21,165 nt of DNA from JAQGMO01 sp050954505 (GCA_050954505.1 JBPBPY010000195.1:1-21165); one strand, 5' to 3'; shown: positions 8,634-16,576, counted from the first letter of the stretch. Numbers and translations are program-made. Notes: generated by a model from the letters alone, not told the origin.

Positions 8634-8694
8634 GGTTTTTTTCGTGGTTTTCCGGTACAGACGCGCGGCCTGAACTTAACTGCGCAAGTCCCTG

Positions 8695-8721
8695 ATTTTA
8701 TTAATTTTTGTAGACGGTCAA
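8695..8721 (-). promoter_or_regulatory. Candidate ubiD promoter
   Basis: TTGACC (minus strand, 8721-8716) and TAAAAT (8700-8695) are 5/6 matches to sigma70 elements but separated by only 15 bases, shorter than the preferred 17. It points toward ubiD, about 60 bases from its start, inside an AT-rich patch in otherwise GC-rich DNA. Confidence 0.45.
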
Positions 8722-8767
8722 CACCACTTTCAAGATTTTAAAGTTATGGCTTTTGGAAATCCTAGTA

Positions 8768-8796
8768 TTGACTTGATATAAACTGCCTTCTACAAT
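8768..8796 (+). promoter_or_regulatory. Strong sigma70-type promoter on the plus strand
   Basis: TTGACT at 8768-8773, a 17-base AT-rich spacer, and TACAAT at 8791-8796: both hexamers match the consensus at 5/6 with ideal spacing. Transcription would begin near 8803, leaving about 390 bases before the lytic transglycosylase start at 9197. The promoter therefore makes either a long leader or a separate small RNA. Confidence 0.65.
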
Positions 8797-8849
8797 TCGT
8801 GCTCTTGATACGGAAGTAGTCATTTTGATATGACTGGAAGCAACCAAAG

Positions 8850-8887
8850 AGCGGCCCTGCCTTGCAAGCATTTGCAGGACGGCCGCT
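8850..8887 (+). other. Stem-loop in the leader of the lytic transglycosylase gene
   Basis: AGCGGCC (8850-8856) pairs with GGCCGCT (8881-8887), and the inner CTGC (8857-8860) pairs with GCAG (8874-8877), leaving a 3-base bulge and a 13-base loop. It lies about 50 bases after the predicted transcription start. Only TTTG follows, so it is a weak intrinsic terminator at best; a regulatory hairpin or sRNA stem is also possible. Confidence 0.5.
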
Positions 8888-8919
8888 TTGCTGGGTTCCG
8901 CACAGGCTTCGGCCTTGCG

Positions 8920-9022
8920 CTGTACCGATCAGCTCACGGGGAACGGGGCCCCACATGACATTTTAAGGATTTGTTTTCGCGAGGCGTCAGCCTCATCCCC
9001 CGAACCACGTTGCCCCGTACAG
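8920..9022 (+). other. Candidate structured RNA with nested stems in the 5' leader
   Basis: Nested complementary segments fit one fold: CTGTAC (8920-8925) with GTACAG (9017-9022); GGGG (8938-8941) with CCCC (9013-9016), continued by AAC (8942-8944) with GTT (9009-9011); GGGG (8945-8948) with CCCC (8997-9000); and an inner hairpin GAGGC-GTCA-GCCTC (8981-8994). It matches no riboswitch class I can recall. Such pairings arise by chance in GC-rich DNA, and the complementary strand could fold too. Confidence 0.35.
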
Positions 9023-9196
9023 ATCCCACTGCGATCGCCAGGGCAACGCCGCCGTCCGCCAGTCGCGCCATGCGACGTCGGACGATATTTCTGGTTCACG
9101 GCGCACGCAGTTTTCTAGCGATCAGTAATGGCGTGATGTTGCCTCGATGTTGTTGATCGGGGCCGTCACCCGCGCCGCGGACGTTCAGGAGGAAAC

Positions 9197-10621
9197 ATGA
9201 AGCAGCATTCATCCGGCGCCGCCATGGGCCCAAAGCAGGACCGCGCGCGTTCAACAAGCAGTATCGCGCGCAGTGCAGCGGGCATTCCAGCGCACCGTGC
9301 AGCAGGCAATGCAATACAGGCAGTCGAACAAACAGGATTCGGTTTTTCACGCAGCAACGCAAGGGATGGGTCGCATACGCCGGCAAGCTGGCTGGCCAAT
9401 GCAGTGACAGACGCGGTAATCGGGGCAACCGGCAGCAGCTTCGGCACCTCGCGCAACAGCCGCTGCATTTTGCTCAACCCGGCGGCCGTGAAGGCGGCAG
9501 GTGCTGCCAATGGCAGCGTTGAAGCGCTTTATCCTGCAGGCCGCCGCAATGCCAGCAGCAAGGCCAGCGTCCATGTCCATCGTGGCATCGGTGGAGCCCG
9601 TGGCACCGCCGTCGCCGCAAGCGTTGCACAGCGCAATGCAGTGCAGTTCTCGATCCTGGGTGCCGGCCTCTGCGCCATCGTTGCCTTGGGCATGTCATGG
9701 GTCAACTCCGGCGCTGCGGCGCGCGCCGGCAATTCCTATTTCGACAACTCCAGCGTTCTCACCACCACCGTCGACAAGCAATTGCTGACCCGCTCGGCTT
9801 TGCCAGGCATTGGCCAGATGCTGGTCAGCTCGGCCAGTCCTGATGCCACCATCGGCTACGGGCTGGGGTTCGACGTTGGCCTGCTGCCCGCGACCAGCAA
9901 CCCCTGGCGTCCGGCGCGCAGCGAAAGCATCGTGGCACCGCATGACCAGAGAGCGGTGACAGCCTGGCTGGCCCGCAAGTACCGTGTGGCCGGTGATGCC
10001 GCCAACATGCTCGTCAGCGCCACCTATACGACGGCCAAAGACCTCAAATTCGATCCCTTGCTGATTCTTGCCGTCATGGCGATTGAATCAGGACTCAACC
10101 CCATCGCGGAAAGTCCCATGGGCGCGCAGGGATTGATGCAGGTGATGTCCAAGGTCCATCATGAAAAATTTCGTCCCCTCGGTGGCGTGGAAGCCGCACT
10201 CAATCCGGTTGCCAACATCAAGGTTGGATCGATGATCCTGAAGGATTATGTCAAGCGTGGGGGATCGGTGGAAGCCGGGTTGAAGATGTATGTGGGCGCC
10301 GCAGCGTTCGATTCCGACGATGGCTACGGCTTCAAGGTCCTGGCCGAGTATCGCCGCCTGCAGGAAGTTGCCCGTGGCAAGACCGTGGCGATGAATGCCA
10401 TCATGCAGCGCGCCGCGCCAGTTGGCGCCGCAGCAGGTTCAAGTTCAGGTTCAGGTTCAAGTTCAGGTGCAGCGCAGGCCGGACCGGCCCTGACAGCGCC
10501 GATGCCTGAGCAAGCCACCATGGTTCCGAGCGCCAAGCCGAAACTGGTGGATGGCAATGGCGAGACCCAGAAGACTGCCGAGCCGGTTCAGCACAAACCG
10601 GACGTGCTGGCCTCGGCTTGA
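9197..10621 (+). CDS. Membrane-anchored lytic transglycosylase (SLT domain)
   Basis: Peptidoglycan-cleaving lytic transglycosylase of the Slt70-like (goose lysozyme-type) fold, 474 aa. The catalytic core spans about residues 273-395: ILAVMAIESGLNPIAES carries the catalytic Glu297, followed by GAQGLMQVMSKVHHEKF, NPVANIKVGSMILKDY and GLKMYVGAAAF. One hydrophobic segment (151-168, FSILGAGLCAIVALGMSW) would place the SLT domain in the periplasm. The ~150 residues before it are polar, Ala/Ser-rich and presumably cytoplasmic, which is unusual. The C-terminus holds a Ser/Gly repeat (about 415-424) encoded by an imperfect hexanucleotide repeat near 10436-10466, then a Pro/Ala-rich tail. The start is well supported by AGGAGG seven bases before the ATG. 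It is convergent with the aminotransferase gene, and the leader upstream may be structured. Confidence 0.9.
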   Translation: MKQHSSGAAMGPKQDRARSTSSIARSAAGIPAHRAAGNAIQAVEQTGFGFSRSNARDGSHTPASWLANAVTDAVIGATGSSFGTSRNSRCILLNPAAVKAAGAANGSVEALYPAGRRNASSKASVHVHRGIGGARGTAVAASVAQRNAVQFSILGAGLCAIVALGMSWVNSGAAARAGNSYFDNSSVLTTTVDKQLLTRSALPGIGQMLVSSASPDATIGYGLGFDVGLLPATSNPWRPARSESIVAPHDQRAVTAWLARKYRVAGDAANMLVSATYTTAKDLKFDPLLILAVMAIESGLNPIAESPMGAQGLMQVMSKVHHEKFRPLGGVEAALNPVANIKVGSMILKDYVKRGGSVEAGLKMYVGAAAFDSDDGYGFKVLAEYRRLQEVARGKTVAMNAIMQRAAPVGAAAGSSSGSGSSSGAAQAGPALTAPMPEQATMVPSAKPKLVDGNGETQKTAEPVQHKPDVLASA

Positions 10622-10669
10622 CTCAGGATGCCCGCTCCACCGGCCTGGTGTTCGCGGGTTTGTTGGCTG

Positions 10670-10704
10670 GCCAAGCGGGTTTGCGTTTGCACCCGCCTGT
10701 TGGC
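10670..10704. terminator. Inverted repeat between convergent genes, possible bidirectional terminator
   Basis: GCCAAGCGGGT (10670-10680) faces ACCCGC (10691-10696), then CTG, then TTGGC (10700-10704), giving an 11-bp stem with a 3-base bulge and a 10-base loop. It sits between the stops of the lytic transglycosylase and the aminotransferase. No T-run follows on either strand, so termination is only inferred from position. Confidence 0.4.
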
Positions 10705-10721
10705 GCCAATGCCGGAGGGGA

Positions 10722-11897
10722 TCAATCGAGCGGATTGCGCCGCGCAAAAAAAACCGCCATGCGCCGCACGGCTTCATGCAGGTTTTCCATCGAGGTTGCA
10801 TAGGAAATGCGCAAGTAGCGCCCCGCCGTGGAGGGGCCGAAATCCTGCCCCGGCACGATGGCCACTCCGGCTTGATTCAGCAGGTCGAGCGACAGCTGAT
10901 TGGCGTCAGGCGCCAGCGCCGAACAATCGGCGTAGACATAGAAGGCGCCATCCGGCGTCACCGGCACGACAAAACCCAGATCCCGCAGCGCTGGCACGAT
11001 ATAGTCGCGCCGGCGTTTGAACTCTTCCTTGCGCGCAGCAAATACCGCCAGCGCCTCGGGTGTGAAGCAGGCCAGCGCCGCATGCTGAGCAATGCTGGAG
11101 GCGCAAATGAAGAGATTCTGCGCCAGTTTTTCGATGGCCGGCACCAGGTTTTCCGGCACCACCATCCACCCCAGCCGCCACCCGGTCATGTTGAAATACT
11201 TGGAAAAACTGTTGATGACGATCAGGTCATTACCCAGCGAGAGTGCAGAAAACGGTGCACTGTCGTAGGTCAATTCCTGGTAGATCTCATCGACGATGGT
11301 GAAGCCCTTGCGGCGCCGCACTTCGGCCACGATCTTGCCCAGCTCCTCATGCGTGATCGAGGTGCCGGTCGGATTCGAAGGCGACGCCAGCAAGACACCG
11401 CCGGTGGCTGCGCTCCAATTCTGCTGCACGGTCTCTTGCGAAAGCTGAAAACGCTGCTGCGGACCGCTTGGAATCATCTTTGCCACGCCATCGAAGGCGG
11501 CGACAAAATGGCGGTTGCATGGATAGGAAGGATCGGGCATCAGCACTTCGGTGCCGGCTTGCACCAGCGCTGCACACACCAGCAGCAGCGCCGCCGATGC
11601 GCCGGCAGTGACGATGATGCGCGACGGCGCCACATCGAGTGCATACACATCCCGATAGTGGCCCGAAATTGCCTCACGCAATGCCGGCAAGCCGGTTGCT
11701 GCCGTGTATTGCAGACGCCCTTGCGCCATTGCGGCGGTCGCTGCATCGATAACCGGTTGCGCCGCACTGAAATCGGGTTCACCGATTGCCAGGTGAATGA
11801 TGTCACGCCCTTCGCTTTCAAGCACGGCGGCCATCTTTACCAGTTCCATCACATGGAACGGCGCGATATGCGCCAGTCGTTCTGCCAGATTGATCAT
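10722..11897 (-). CDS. Pyridoxal phosphate-dependent class I/II aminotransferase
   Basis: Fold-type I PLP aminotransferase of the aspartate/alanine aminotransferase group, 391 aa from this start. Motifs include LAIGEPDF (37-44), Y64 region of LQYTAATGLPALREAI, ASPSNPTGTSI (171-181), VDEIYQEL (202-209) and the PLP-lysine site NSFSKYFNMTGWRLGW with Lys233. Substrate is not readable from sequence. The frame extends upstream to 11999 inside nusB, but the ATG at 11897 has a GAGGA site 8 bases before it and starts only 4 bases after the nusB stop, so translation is probably coupled. The gene is the last of a ribH-nusB-aminotransferase set; the functional link to riboflavin or transcription is unclear. 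Confidence 0.95.
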   Translation of the reverse strand: MINLAERLAHIAPFHVMELVKMAAVLESEGRDIIHLAIGEPDFSAAQPVIDAATAAMAQGRLQYTAATGLPALREAISGHYRDVYALDVAPSRIIVTAGASAALLLVCAALVQAGTEVLMPDPSYPCNRHFVAAFDGVAKMIPSGPQQRFQLSQETVQQNWSAATGGVLLASPSNPTGTSITHEELGKIVAEVRRRKGFTIVDEIYQELTYDSAPFSALSLGNDLIVINSFSKYFNMTGWRLGWMVVPENLVPAIEKLAQNLFICASSIAQHAALACFTPEALAVFAARKEEFKRRRDYIVPALRDLGFVVPVTPDGAFYVYADCSALAPDANQLSLDLLNQAGVAIVPGQDFGPSTAGRYLRISYATSMENLHEAVRRMAVFFARRNPLD

Positions 11898-11901
11898 GAG
11901 C

Positions 11902-12372
11902 TCAGTCCTCGCGCGGTGTGTCGACCTCGAGCTGGCGCGCACGGCTGGCAAGCTTGTCGAGTACGCCGTTGACATACTTGTGGCCGTCGATGCCGCCAAA
12001 CGACTTGGTCAGCTCGACGGCTTCATTGATGACCACGCGATAGGGAATTTCCGGATGGTTCTTCAGCTCGTAGGAGCCGATCAGCAAGGCGGCGTGCTCG
12101 ACCGGCGAGAGCTGGGCCATGGGCCGGTCGATCAACGGCGCCAGTTCGGTGCGCAGTGCGCCGACCTGCTTGATCGAGCCATGCAGCAGTGAATCGAAGT
12201 GGGCCTTGTCGGCCTTGTCAAAACCATGCGCCTGGCGAATGTGCGCTTCGATGGCACCCGAGTCCTCGTTGCTCAACAGCCATTGATACAGGCCTTGCAA
12301 GGCAAATTCGCGTGCCCGATGGCGCGGCGTGCGGTTCTTGCTCGGATTGGCATGCAGGGATTTTTCATTCAT
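11902..12372 (-). CDS. nusB: Transcription antitermination factor NusB
   Basis: All-helical factor that with NusE (S10) binds boxA RNA to promote antitermination of rRNA transcription. The 156-residue protein begins with a basic stretch, MNEKSLHANPSKNRTPRHRA, then REFALQGLYQWLLSNEDSG, and ends with the typical IPYRVVINEAVELTKSFGG and NGVLDKLASRAR segments. An AGGA site overlapping the end of ribH precedes the ATG by 7 bases. It starts 3 bases after the ribH stop and ends 4 bases before the aminotransferase ATG. The ribH-nusB order is common across Proteobacteria. Confidence 0.97.
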   Translation of the reverse strand: MNEKSLHANPSKNRTPRHRAREFALQGLYQWLLSNEDSGAIEAHIRQAHGFDKADKAHFDSLLHGSIKQVGALRTELAPLIDRPMAQLSPVEHAALLIGSYELKNHPEIPYRVVINEAVELTKSFGGIDGHKYVNGVLDKLASRARQLEVDTPRED

Positions 12373-12375
12373 GGC

Positions 12376-12867
12376 TCAGTCCTGTTCGCTGTCTGGCACG
12401 CCGGCGAGGTCGTCGAGCGCATTGGCCAGGTTGGCCATTTCGACGGCAACCCGTGCAGCATCGGCGCCCTTCTCCACCATCCGGGCCAGGGCCTGGTCGT
12501 CGTTTTCCGTCGTCAACACTGCATTCGCAACCGGAATGCCGAAGTCCAGGCCCACCCGGGTAATGCCGGAACCCGACTCGTTGGACACCAATTCGAAATG
12601 GTAGGTTTCGCCGCGAATCACCGCGCCGATGGCAATGAGGGCATCGAACTGCAGGGTTTCGCCCAGCTTTTGCAGGGCCAGCGGCAGTTCCAGCGCGCCG
12701 GGCACGGTCACGCACAGCACATCTTCCTCTTCCACACCCAGGCGTTTGAGTTCGGCCAGGCAGGACGACAACAAGCCTTCGCAGACCGGCGCATTGAACC
12801 GCGCTTGCGCAATACCGATGCGCAAACCCGCGCCGTCCAGATTACTTTCATAGGTTCCAACTGGCAT
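12376..12867 (-). CDS. ribH: 6,7-dimethyl-8-ribityllumazine synthase
   Basis: Penultimate enzyme of riboflavin synthesis: condenses 5-amino-6-ribitylaminouracil with 3,4-dihydroxy-2-butanone 4-phosphate, the product of RibB encoded just upstream. The 163 residues match the family length. Features are the N-terminal GTYESNLDGAGLRIGIAQAR with Phe24, VTVPGALELPLALQKL (53-68), and AIGAVIRGETYHFELVSNES with the catalytic His90. The frame extends to 12912, but the ATG at 12867 is preferred: GAGG lies 5 bases upstream and homologues begin near this point. It heads the ribH-nusB-aminotransferase group, 99 bases from ribBX. Confidence 0.97.
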   Translation of the reverse strand: MPVGTYESNLDGAGLRIGIAQARFNAPVCEGLLSSCLAELKRLGVEEEDVLCVTVPGALELPLALQKLGETLQFDALIAIGAVIRGETYHFELVSNESGSGITRVGLDFGIPVANAVLTTENDDQALARMVEKGADAARVAVEMANLANALDDLAGVPDSEQD

Positions 12868-12966
12868 AACAACCTCACGTGCGCAAAGCGCATCAAAAAT
12901 AGGATTAAGCAAATTTCATGGCATTTCAGAACCGGTCAGCAAGGCGCCGGCGCCACCGGCAGGCGC

Positions 12967-14091
12967 TCAGGATTGCGACTGGCTCTGCGGCGTCTGCTGG
13001 TAGCCCAGCACTTCCAGGTCATACCCGGTGACCGATGGCATCTTGCGCGGACTGCCTAGCAGGCGCATCTTGCCGACGCCGACATCCTTGAGAATTTGCG
13101 CACCGATGCCATAGGTGCGCAAGTCGACGCGGTTCATGTTGGCAGGCGGTGCTGCCGTGGCTTGTTCCAGCAGATTGAATTGCTGGAACATCAGTTCAGC
13201 CGAGCCTTCGCAATTGAGCAGCACCATCACGCCGCGGCTGGCCTGCTTGATGGCGGTCAGCGCCGCCGGCACATTCCAGGAGTGGGTACTGGCCACCGTT
13301 TCCAGCATGTCGAGAATCGACACCGGCTGATGCACGCGCACCAGGGTTTCACTCTCCGGCGTGACATCGCCATGGACAAGCGCAACATGGGCGCCGCCGC
13401 TGTTCTTGTCGCGATAGACCACGGCGTGGAAGATGCCTTGCTGCGTATGCATGGTGCGTTCGGCCACGCGCTCGACAATGCTTTCGTTCTGGCTGCGGTA
13501 ATGAATCAGGTCGGCAATCGTGCCGATCTTCAATTCATGCAAGCGGGCAAATTCGACCAGGTCGGGCAGCCGCGCCATGGTACCGTCATCATTCATGATT
13601 TCGCAGATCACGGCCGCCGGCTCCAGGCCGGCCAGTTCGGCAAAGTCACAACCCGCTTCGGTATGGCCGGCGCGCATGAGCACGCCACCCTTCTTGGCCT
13701 TGAGCGGAAAGATGTGCCCGGGCTGCACGATGTCCATCGGCGTGGCATTGCGCGCCACGGCAACCTGCACCGTGCGCGCCCGGTCGGCCGCCGAAATGCC
13801 GGTGGTGACGCCTTCGGCGGCTTCGATCGAGACGGTGAAGTTGGTGCCGTAGGAAGTGCCGTTACGTGCCGTCATCATCGGCAGGTTGAGCTGCTCGCAG
13901 CGCGCTTCATTGAGGGTCAGGCAGATCAGGCCGCGGCCAAAGCGCGCCATGAAATTGATGGCTTCCGGGGTCACGAACTCTGCCGCCATCACCAGGTCGC
14001 CTTCATTTTCGCGGTCTTCTTCATCAACGAGAATGACAATGCGGCCAGCGCGCATTTCTGCGACGATTTCTTGGGTGCTTGAGATGGACAT
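12967..14091 (-). CDS. ribB: 3,4-dihydroxy-2-butanone-4-phosphate synthase with degenerate GTP cyclohydrolase II-like domain (RibBX type)
   Basis: The N-terminal ~200 residues are a complete DHBP synthase, which converts ribulose 5-phosphate to the four-carbon unit used by RibH: DEEDRENEGDL (23-33), FGRGLICLTL (51-60), GTSYGTNFTVSIEA (78-91) and HTEAGCDFAEL (143-153) are present. Residues ~209-374 align with GTP cyclohydrolase II, but the zinc-binding and catalytic signature is gone: where RibA has RVHSECLTGD and a Cys-rich loop, this protein has RVHQPVSILDML (252-263). The C-terminal DLRTYGIGAQIL fold region is kept. Such hybrids are known in Proteobacteria as RibBX. The ATG at 14091 is chosen (AGGA 9 bases upstream; the longer frame to 14166 has no support). 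No FMN riboswitch is visible upstream. Confidence 0.93.
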   Translation of the reverse strand: MSISSTQEIVAEMRAGRIVILVDEEDRENEGDLVMAAEFVTPEAINFMARFGRGLICLTLNEARCEQLNLPMMTARNGTSYGTNFTVSIEAAEGVTTGISAADRARTVQVAVARNATPMDIVQPGHIFPLKAKKGGVLMRAGHTEAGCDFAELAGLEPAAVICEIMNDDGTMARLPDLVEFARLHELKIGTIADLIHYRSQNESIVERVAERTMHTQQGIFHAVVYRDKNSGGAHVALVHGDVTPESETLVRVHQPVSILDMLETVASTHSWNVPAALTAIKQASRGVMVLLNCEGSAELMFQQFNLLEQATAAPPANMNRVDLRTYGIGAQILKDVGVGKMRLLGSPRKMPSVTGYDLEVLGYQQTPQSQSQS

Positions 14092-14312
14092 GGGGGAAAA
14101 TCCTGATAGGTCCGCTATTTTAAAGGATAACGGCCGACTCGCCCCAAGATTCTGGCGCTGCAGCACTCACCAGGCAGGATGGCCGTCCAGGCCGAGGGCC
14201 GTGAAAACACGACGGCAGTGGCGGCGGCGCGCCATCTGTTGCCGGGCCAGCCCGCGCCTGCACTGCTGCAGCGGCCAGGCCTGCCCGCTGCCGGTGCAGG
14301 CGCCTGCCCTCG

Positions 14313-14606
14313 TCAACGCCTGGCGGTGCGCTTGAGCGCTTCGGGGGTGATGCTGAATTCCGCAATCGGCTCCGCAGGCGGCGCGCTGCCGCCATCGGCC
14401 GAGGCACAGGCGTTGCAGCCGCCGCAGGCACCGCCCTTGGCCTGCTTTCTGCTGGCCAGCCGGGCTGCCAGACGCTGCAGGCCAATGCGCCGCAGCAGCC
14501 CCAGCAGGAAGCGGTGCATGGCGTTGCGCACTGCCAGGGGCGCATAGCGCGCCACCACCCGCCAGAGTGCCAGGAAAACAATCAGGCCAACGATGGTTTG
14601 CTGCAT
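14313..14606 (-). CDS. Small FeoB-associated Cys-rich membrane protein (DUF6587-like)
   Basis: A 97-residue protein with one N-terminal hydrophobic helix (MQQTIVGLIVFLALWRVVAR), a basic amphipathic stretch, and a Cys cluster CGGCNAC at residues 61-67 (Cys 61, 64, 67). Its start overlaps the feoB stop by one base (TGATG), so translation is coupled. Position, size and Cys motif recall the small Cys-rich proteins found after feoB in other bacteria; I associate the betaproteobacterial version with DUF6587, but that family name is from memory. It may bind a metal or help FeoB; function is not established. It ends 221 bases before ribBX. Confidence 0.8.
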   Translation of the reverse strand: MQQTIVGLIVFLALWRVVARYAPLAVRNAMHRFLLGLLRRIGLQRLAARLASRKQAKGGACGGCNACASADGGSAPPAEPIAEFSITPEALKRTARR

Positions 14607-16489
14607 CAGGCACCTCCGATCATGGCCCGGCTGATTTGAAAGGTGGCCAGCGACGCCAGGTAGGCCAGCACGAACATGTAGACCGCCATGGCGATGGCCG
14701 GCTTCCAGGAATTGGTTTCGCGCTTGACCACCATGAGTGTCGATATGCATTGCGGCGCATACACGTACCAGGCCAGCAGCGACAATGCCGTTGGCAGGCT
14801 CCAGGTGGCGGCGATCATCGGCGTGAGCGTGGTGGCAAGCTGGTCACCGGTGGCCGACAGCGCATACACCGTGCCGAGTGCACCGACGGCGACTTCCCGC
14901 GCCGCCATGCCGGGAATCAGGGCAATCGAGATCTGCCAGTTGAAGCCGATCGGCGCGAAGATGGTTTCCATGTGCTGGCCTATCCAGCCGGCCAGGCTGT
15001 ACTGGATCGCCGGACCGGTTGCCCCATCGGGTGGCGATGGAAAGCTCGACAGGAACCAGAGGATCACCATCAGGCACAGGATGATGCCACCGACGCGGGT
15101 GATGAAGATCCGGGCGCGCTCCCATAGGCCGATGGCCAGGTTGCGCAGGTTGGGCCAGTGATAGTTCGGCAGTTCCAGCATCAGCGGCTGGTAGCGGCCT
15201 TTGCCGATGGTGACCTTGATGACCCAGGCCACGGCCATGGCGGAGACAATGCCGGCCAGGTACAGCCCGAACAGCACCAGGCCCTGCAGGTTGAAGATGC
15301 CGATGTCGCGCGCCGGGATGAATGCGCCGATGATCAGTGCATACACCGGCAGGCGCGCGGAACAGGTCATCAAGGGTGCAATCATGATGGTGGCCATGCG
15401 GTCGCGCGGATTGCGGATCGTGCGGGTTGCCATCACGCCGGGAATGGCGCAGGCAAAACTCGACAGCAAGGGAATGAAGGCGCGCCCGGAGAGGCCGACG
15501 CTGCCCATCAGGCGGTCGAGCAGGAAGGCGGCGCGCGGCAGGTAGCCGGAGTCCTCGAGTGCCAGGATGAACAGGAACAGGATCAGGATCTGCGGCAGGA
15601 ACACCAGCACGCTGCCCACGCCCGAGAGTATGCCGTCGACCAGCAGGCTGCGCAGCAGGCCGGCCGGCATGAAGTGGGTGACCAGCTGGCCCAGTTCATC
15701 GACGCTGCCCTTGATGAATTCCATCGGCGCGGCGGCCCAGCTGAAGACCGCCTGAAAGATCAGGAACAGGATGGCGGCCAGGATCACATAACCTGCCACC
15801 GGGTGCAGCACCACCGCATCGATGCGGTCGCCGCTGCTCTGCAGACGCCCTGGCTGGGTCACGACCAGCTCGAGGATGCGGCGCACTTCGGCCTGGGTGG
15901 CCTGCAGCGAGGCGGCGTCTTCGATGGTCGAGGTGACGGCGGGCGCAGGCGCCACGCTTTTTTGCGCCACCTGGGCCACGCCGTCGAGATACTCGACCAG
16001 CGCAGCGCTGCCGCCGGCCTGCACGGCCACGGTTTCGATGACGGGCACGCCGAGTTCGGCCTGCAGGCGGGCAATATCGATGACCAGGCCGCGGCTTCTG
16101 GCCACATCCATCATGTTCACTGCCAGGACAGTGGGCCGCTGCAGGCGCAGCACTTCCAGCACCAGACGCAGGTTCAGGCGCAGGTTGGTGGCATCGACCA
16201 CCAGCACGATCACGTCCGGCAAACCTTCATCGGGCCGCTTGCCGAACAATACGTCGCGCGTTACCGCTTCGTCGGGCGTCATGGCCTTCAGACTGTAGGC
16301 GCCCGGCAGGTCAAAGACCTGGTAGCCGCGGCCACTGGCGGAAGTGAAATGCCCTTCCTTGCGGTCCACCGTCACGCCGGCGTAATTGGCAACCTTCTGG
16401 CGCGCGCCGGTCAGACGGTTGAACAGCGCGGTTTTTCCGCAATTCGGATTGCCTACCAGCGCAAGTTGCAAGGGCCTGATGCTGCTCAT
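14606..16489 (-). CDS. feoB: Ferrous iron transport protein B
   Basis: Inner-membrane Fe(II) transporter with a cytoplasmic G-protein domain, 627 aa from this start. G1 is GNPNCGKT (13-20), G3 DLPG (60-63), G4 NMMD (125-128). The membrane part carries the two conserved gate segments, seen as SSFACAIPGVMATRTI and later APLMTCSARLPVYALIIGAF, plus FIPLLSSF and VGALGTVYALS near the C-terminus. The start is uncertain: no clear Shine-Dalgarno precedes ATG 16489, but SIRPLQLALVGNPNCGKT begins as in homologues; an upstream TTG (16543) would add 18 residues. It follows feoA after an 87-base gap and is coupled to the small Cys-rich gene downstream. Likely Fur-controlled through the site upstream of feoA. 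Confidence 0.96.
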   Translation of the reverse strand: MSSIRPLQLALVGNPNCGKTALFNRLTGARQKVANYAGVTVDRKEGHFTSASGRGYQVFDLPGAYSLKAMTPDEAVTRDVLFGKRPDEGLPDVIVLVVDATNLRLNLRLVLEVLRLQRPTVLAVNMMDVARSRGLVIDIARLQAELGVPVIETVAVQAGGSAALVEYLDGVAQVAQKSVAPAPAVTSTIEDAASLQATQAEVRRILELVVTQPGRLQSSGDRIDAVVLHPVAGYVILAAILFLIFQAVFSWAAAPMEFIKGSVDELGQLVTHFMPAGLLRSLLVDGILSGVGSVLVFLPQILILFLFILALEDSGYLPRAAFLLDRLMGSVGLSGRAFIPLLSSFACAIPGVMATRTIRNPRDRMATIMIAPLMTCSARLPVYALIIGAFIPARDIGIFNLQGLVLFGLYLAGIVSAMAVAWVIKVTIGKGRYQPLMLELPNYHWPNLRNLAIGLWERARIFITRVGGIILCLMVILWFLSSFPSPPDGATGPAIQYSLAGWIGQHMETIFAPIGFNWQISIALIPGMAAREVAVGALGTVYALSATGDQLATTLTPMIAATWSLPTALSLLAWYVYAPQCISTLMVVKRETNSWKPAIAMAVYMFVLAYLASLATFQISRAMIGGA

Positions 16490-16576
16490 GGAATGGGAGT
16501 CGAAAATGAATGAATCTGGATGAAAAAAGGTTTGCGCCGCCAAGTCCCGCCGGCAGTTGCCGGCTGGCTGGAACGT

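Noticed and set aside
8971..9156. Small plus-strand frame (TTG start) in the transglycosylase leader
   Set aside because: The AAGGA is too close to the TTG, the composition is Arg/Pro-rich, and there is no recognisable domain.
14092..14312. Possible FMN riboswitch upstream of ribBX
   Set aside because: The conserved FMN-element blocks could not be found on the minus strand; only short pairings and a possible TAAAAT box are seen.
15158..16513. 451-codon plus-strand open frame antisense to feoB
   Set aside because: His/Gln/Asp-rich composition typical of an antisense shadow; feoB on the other strand has all its motifs.
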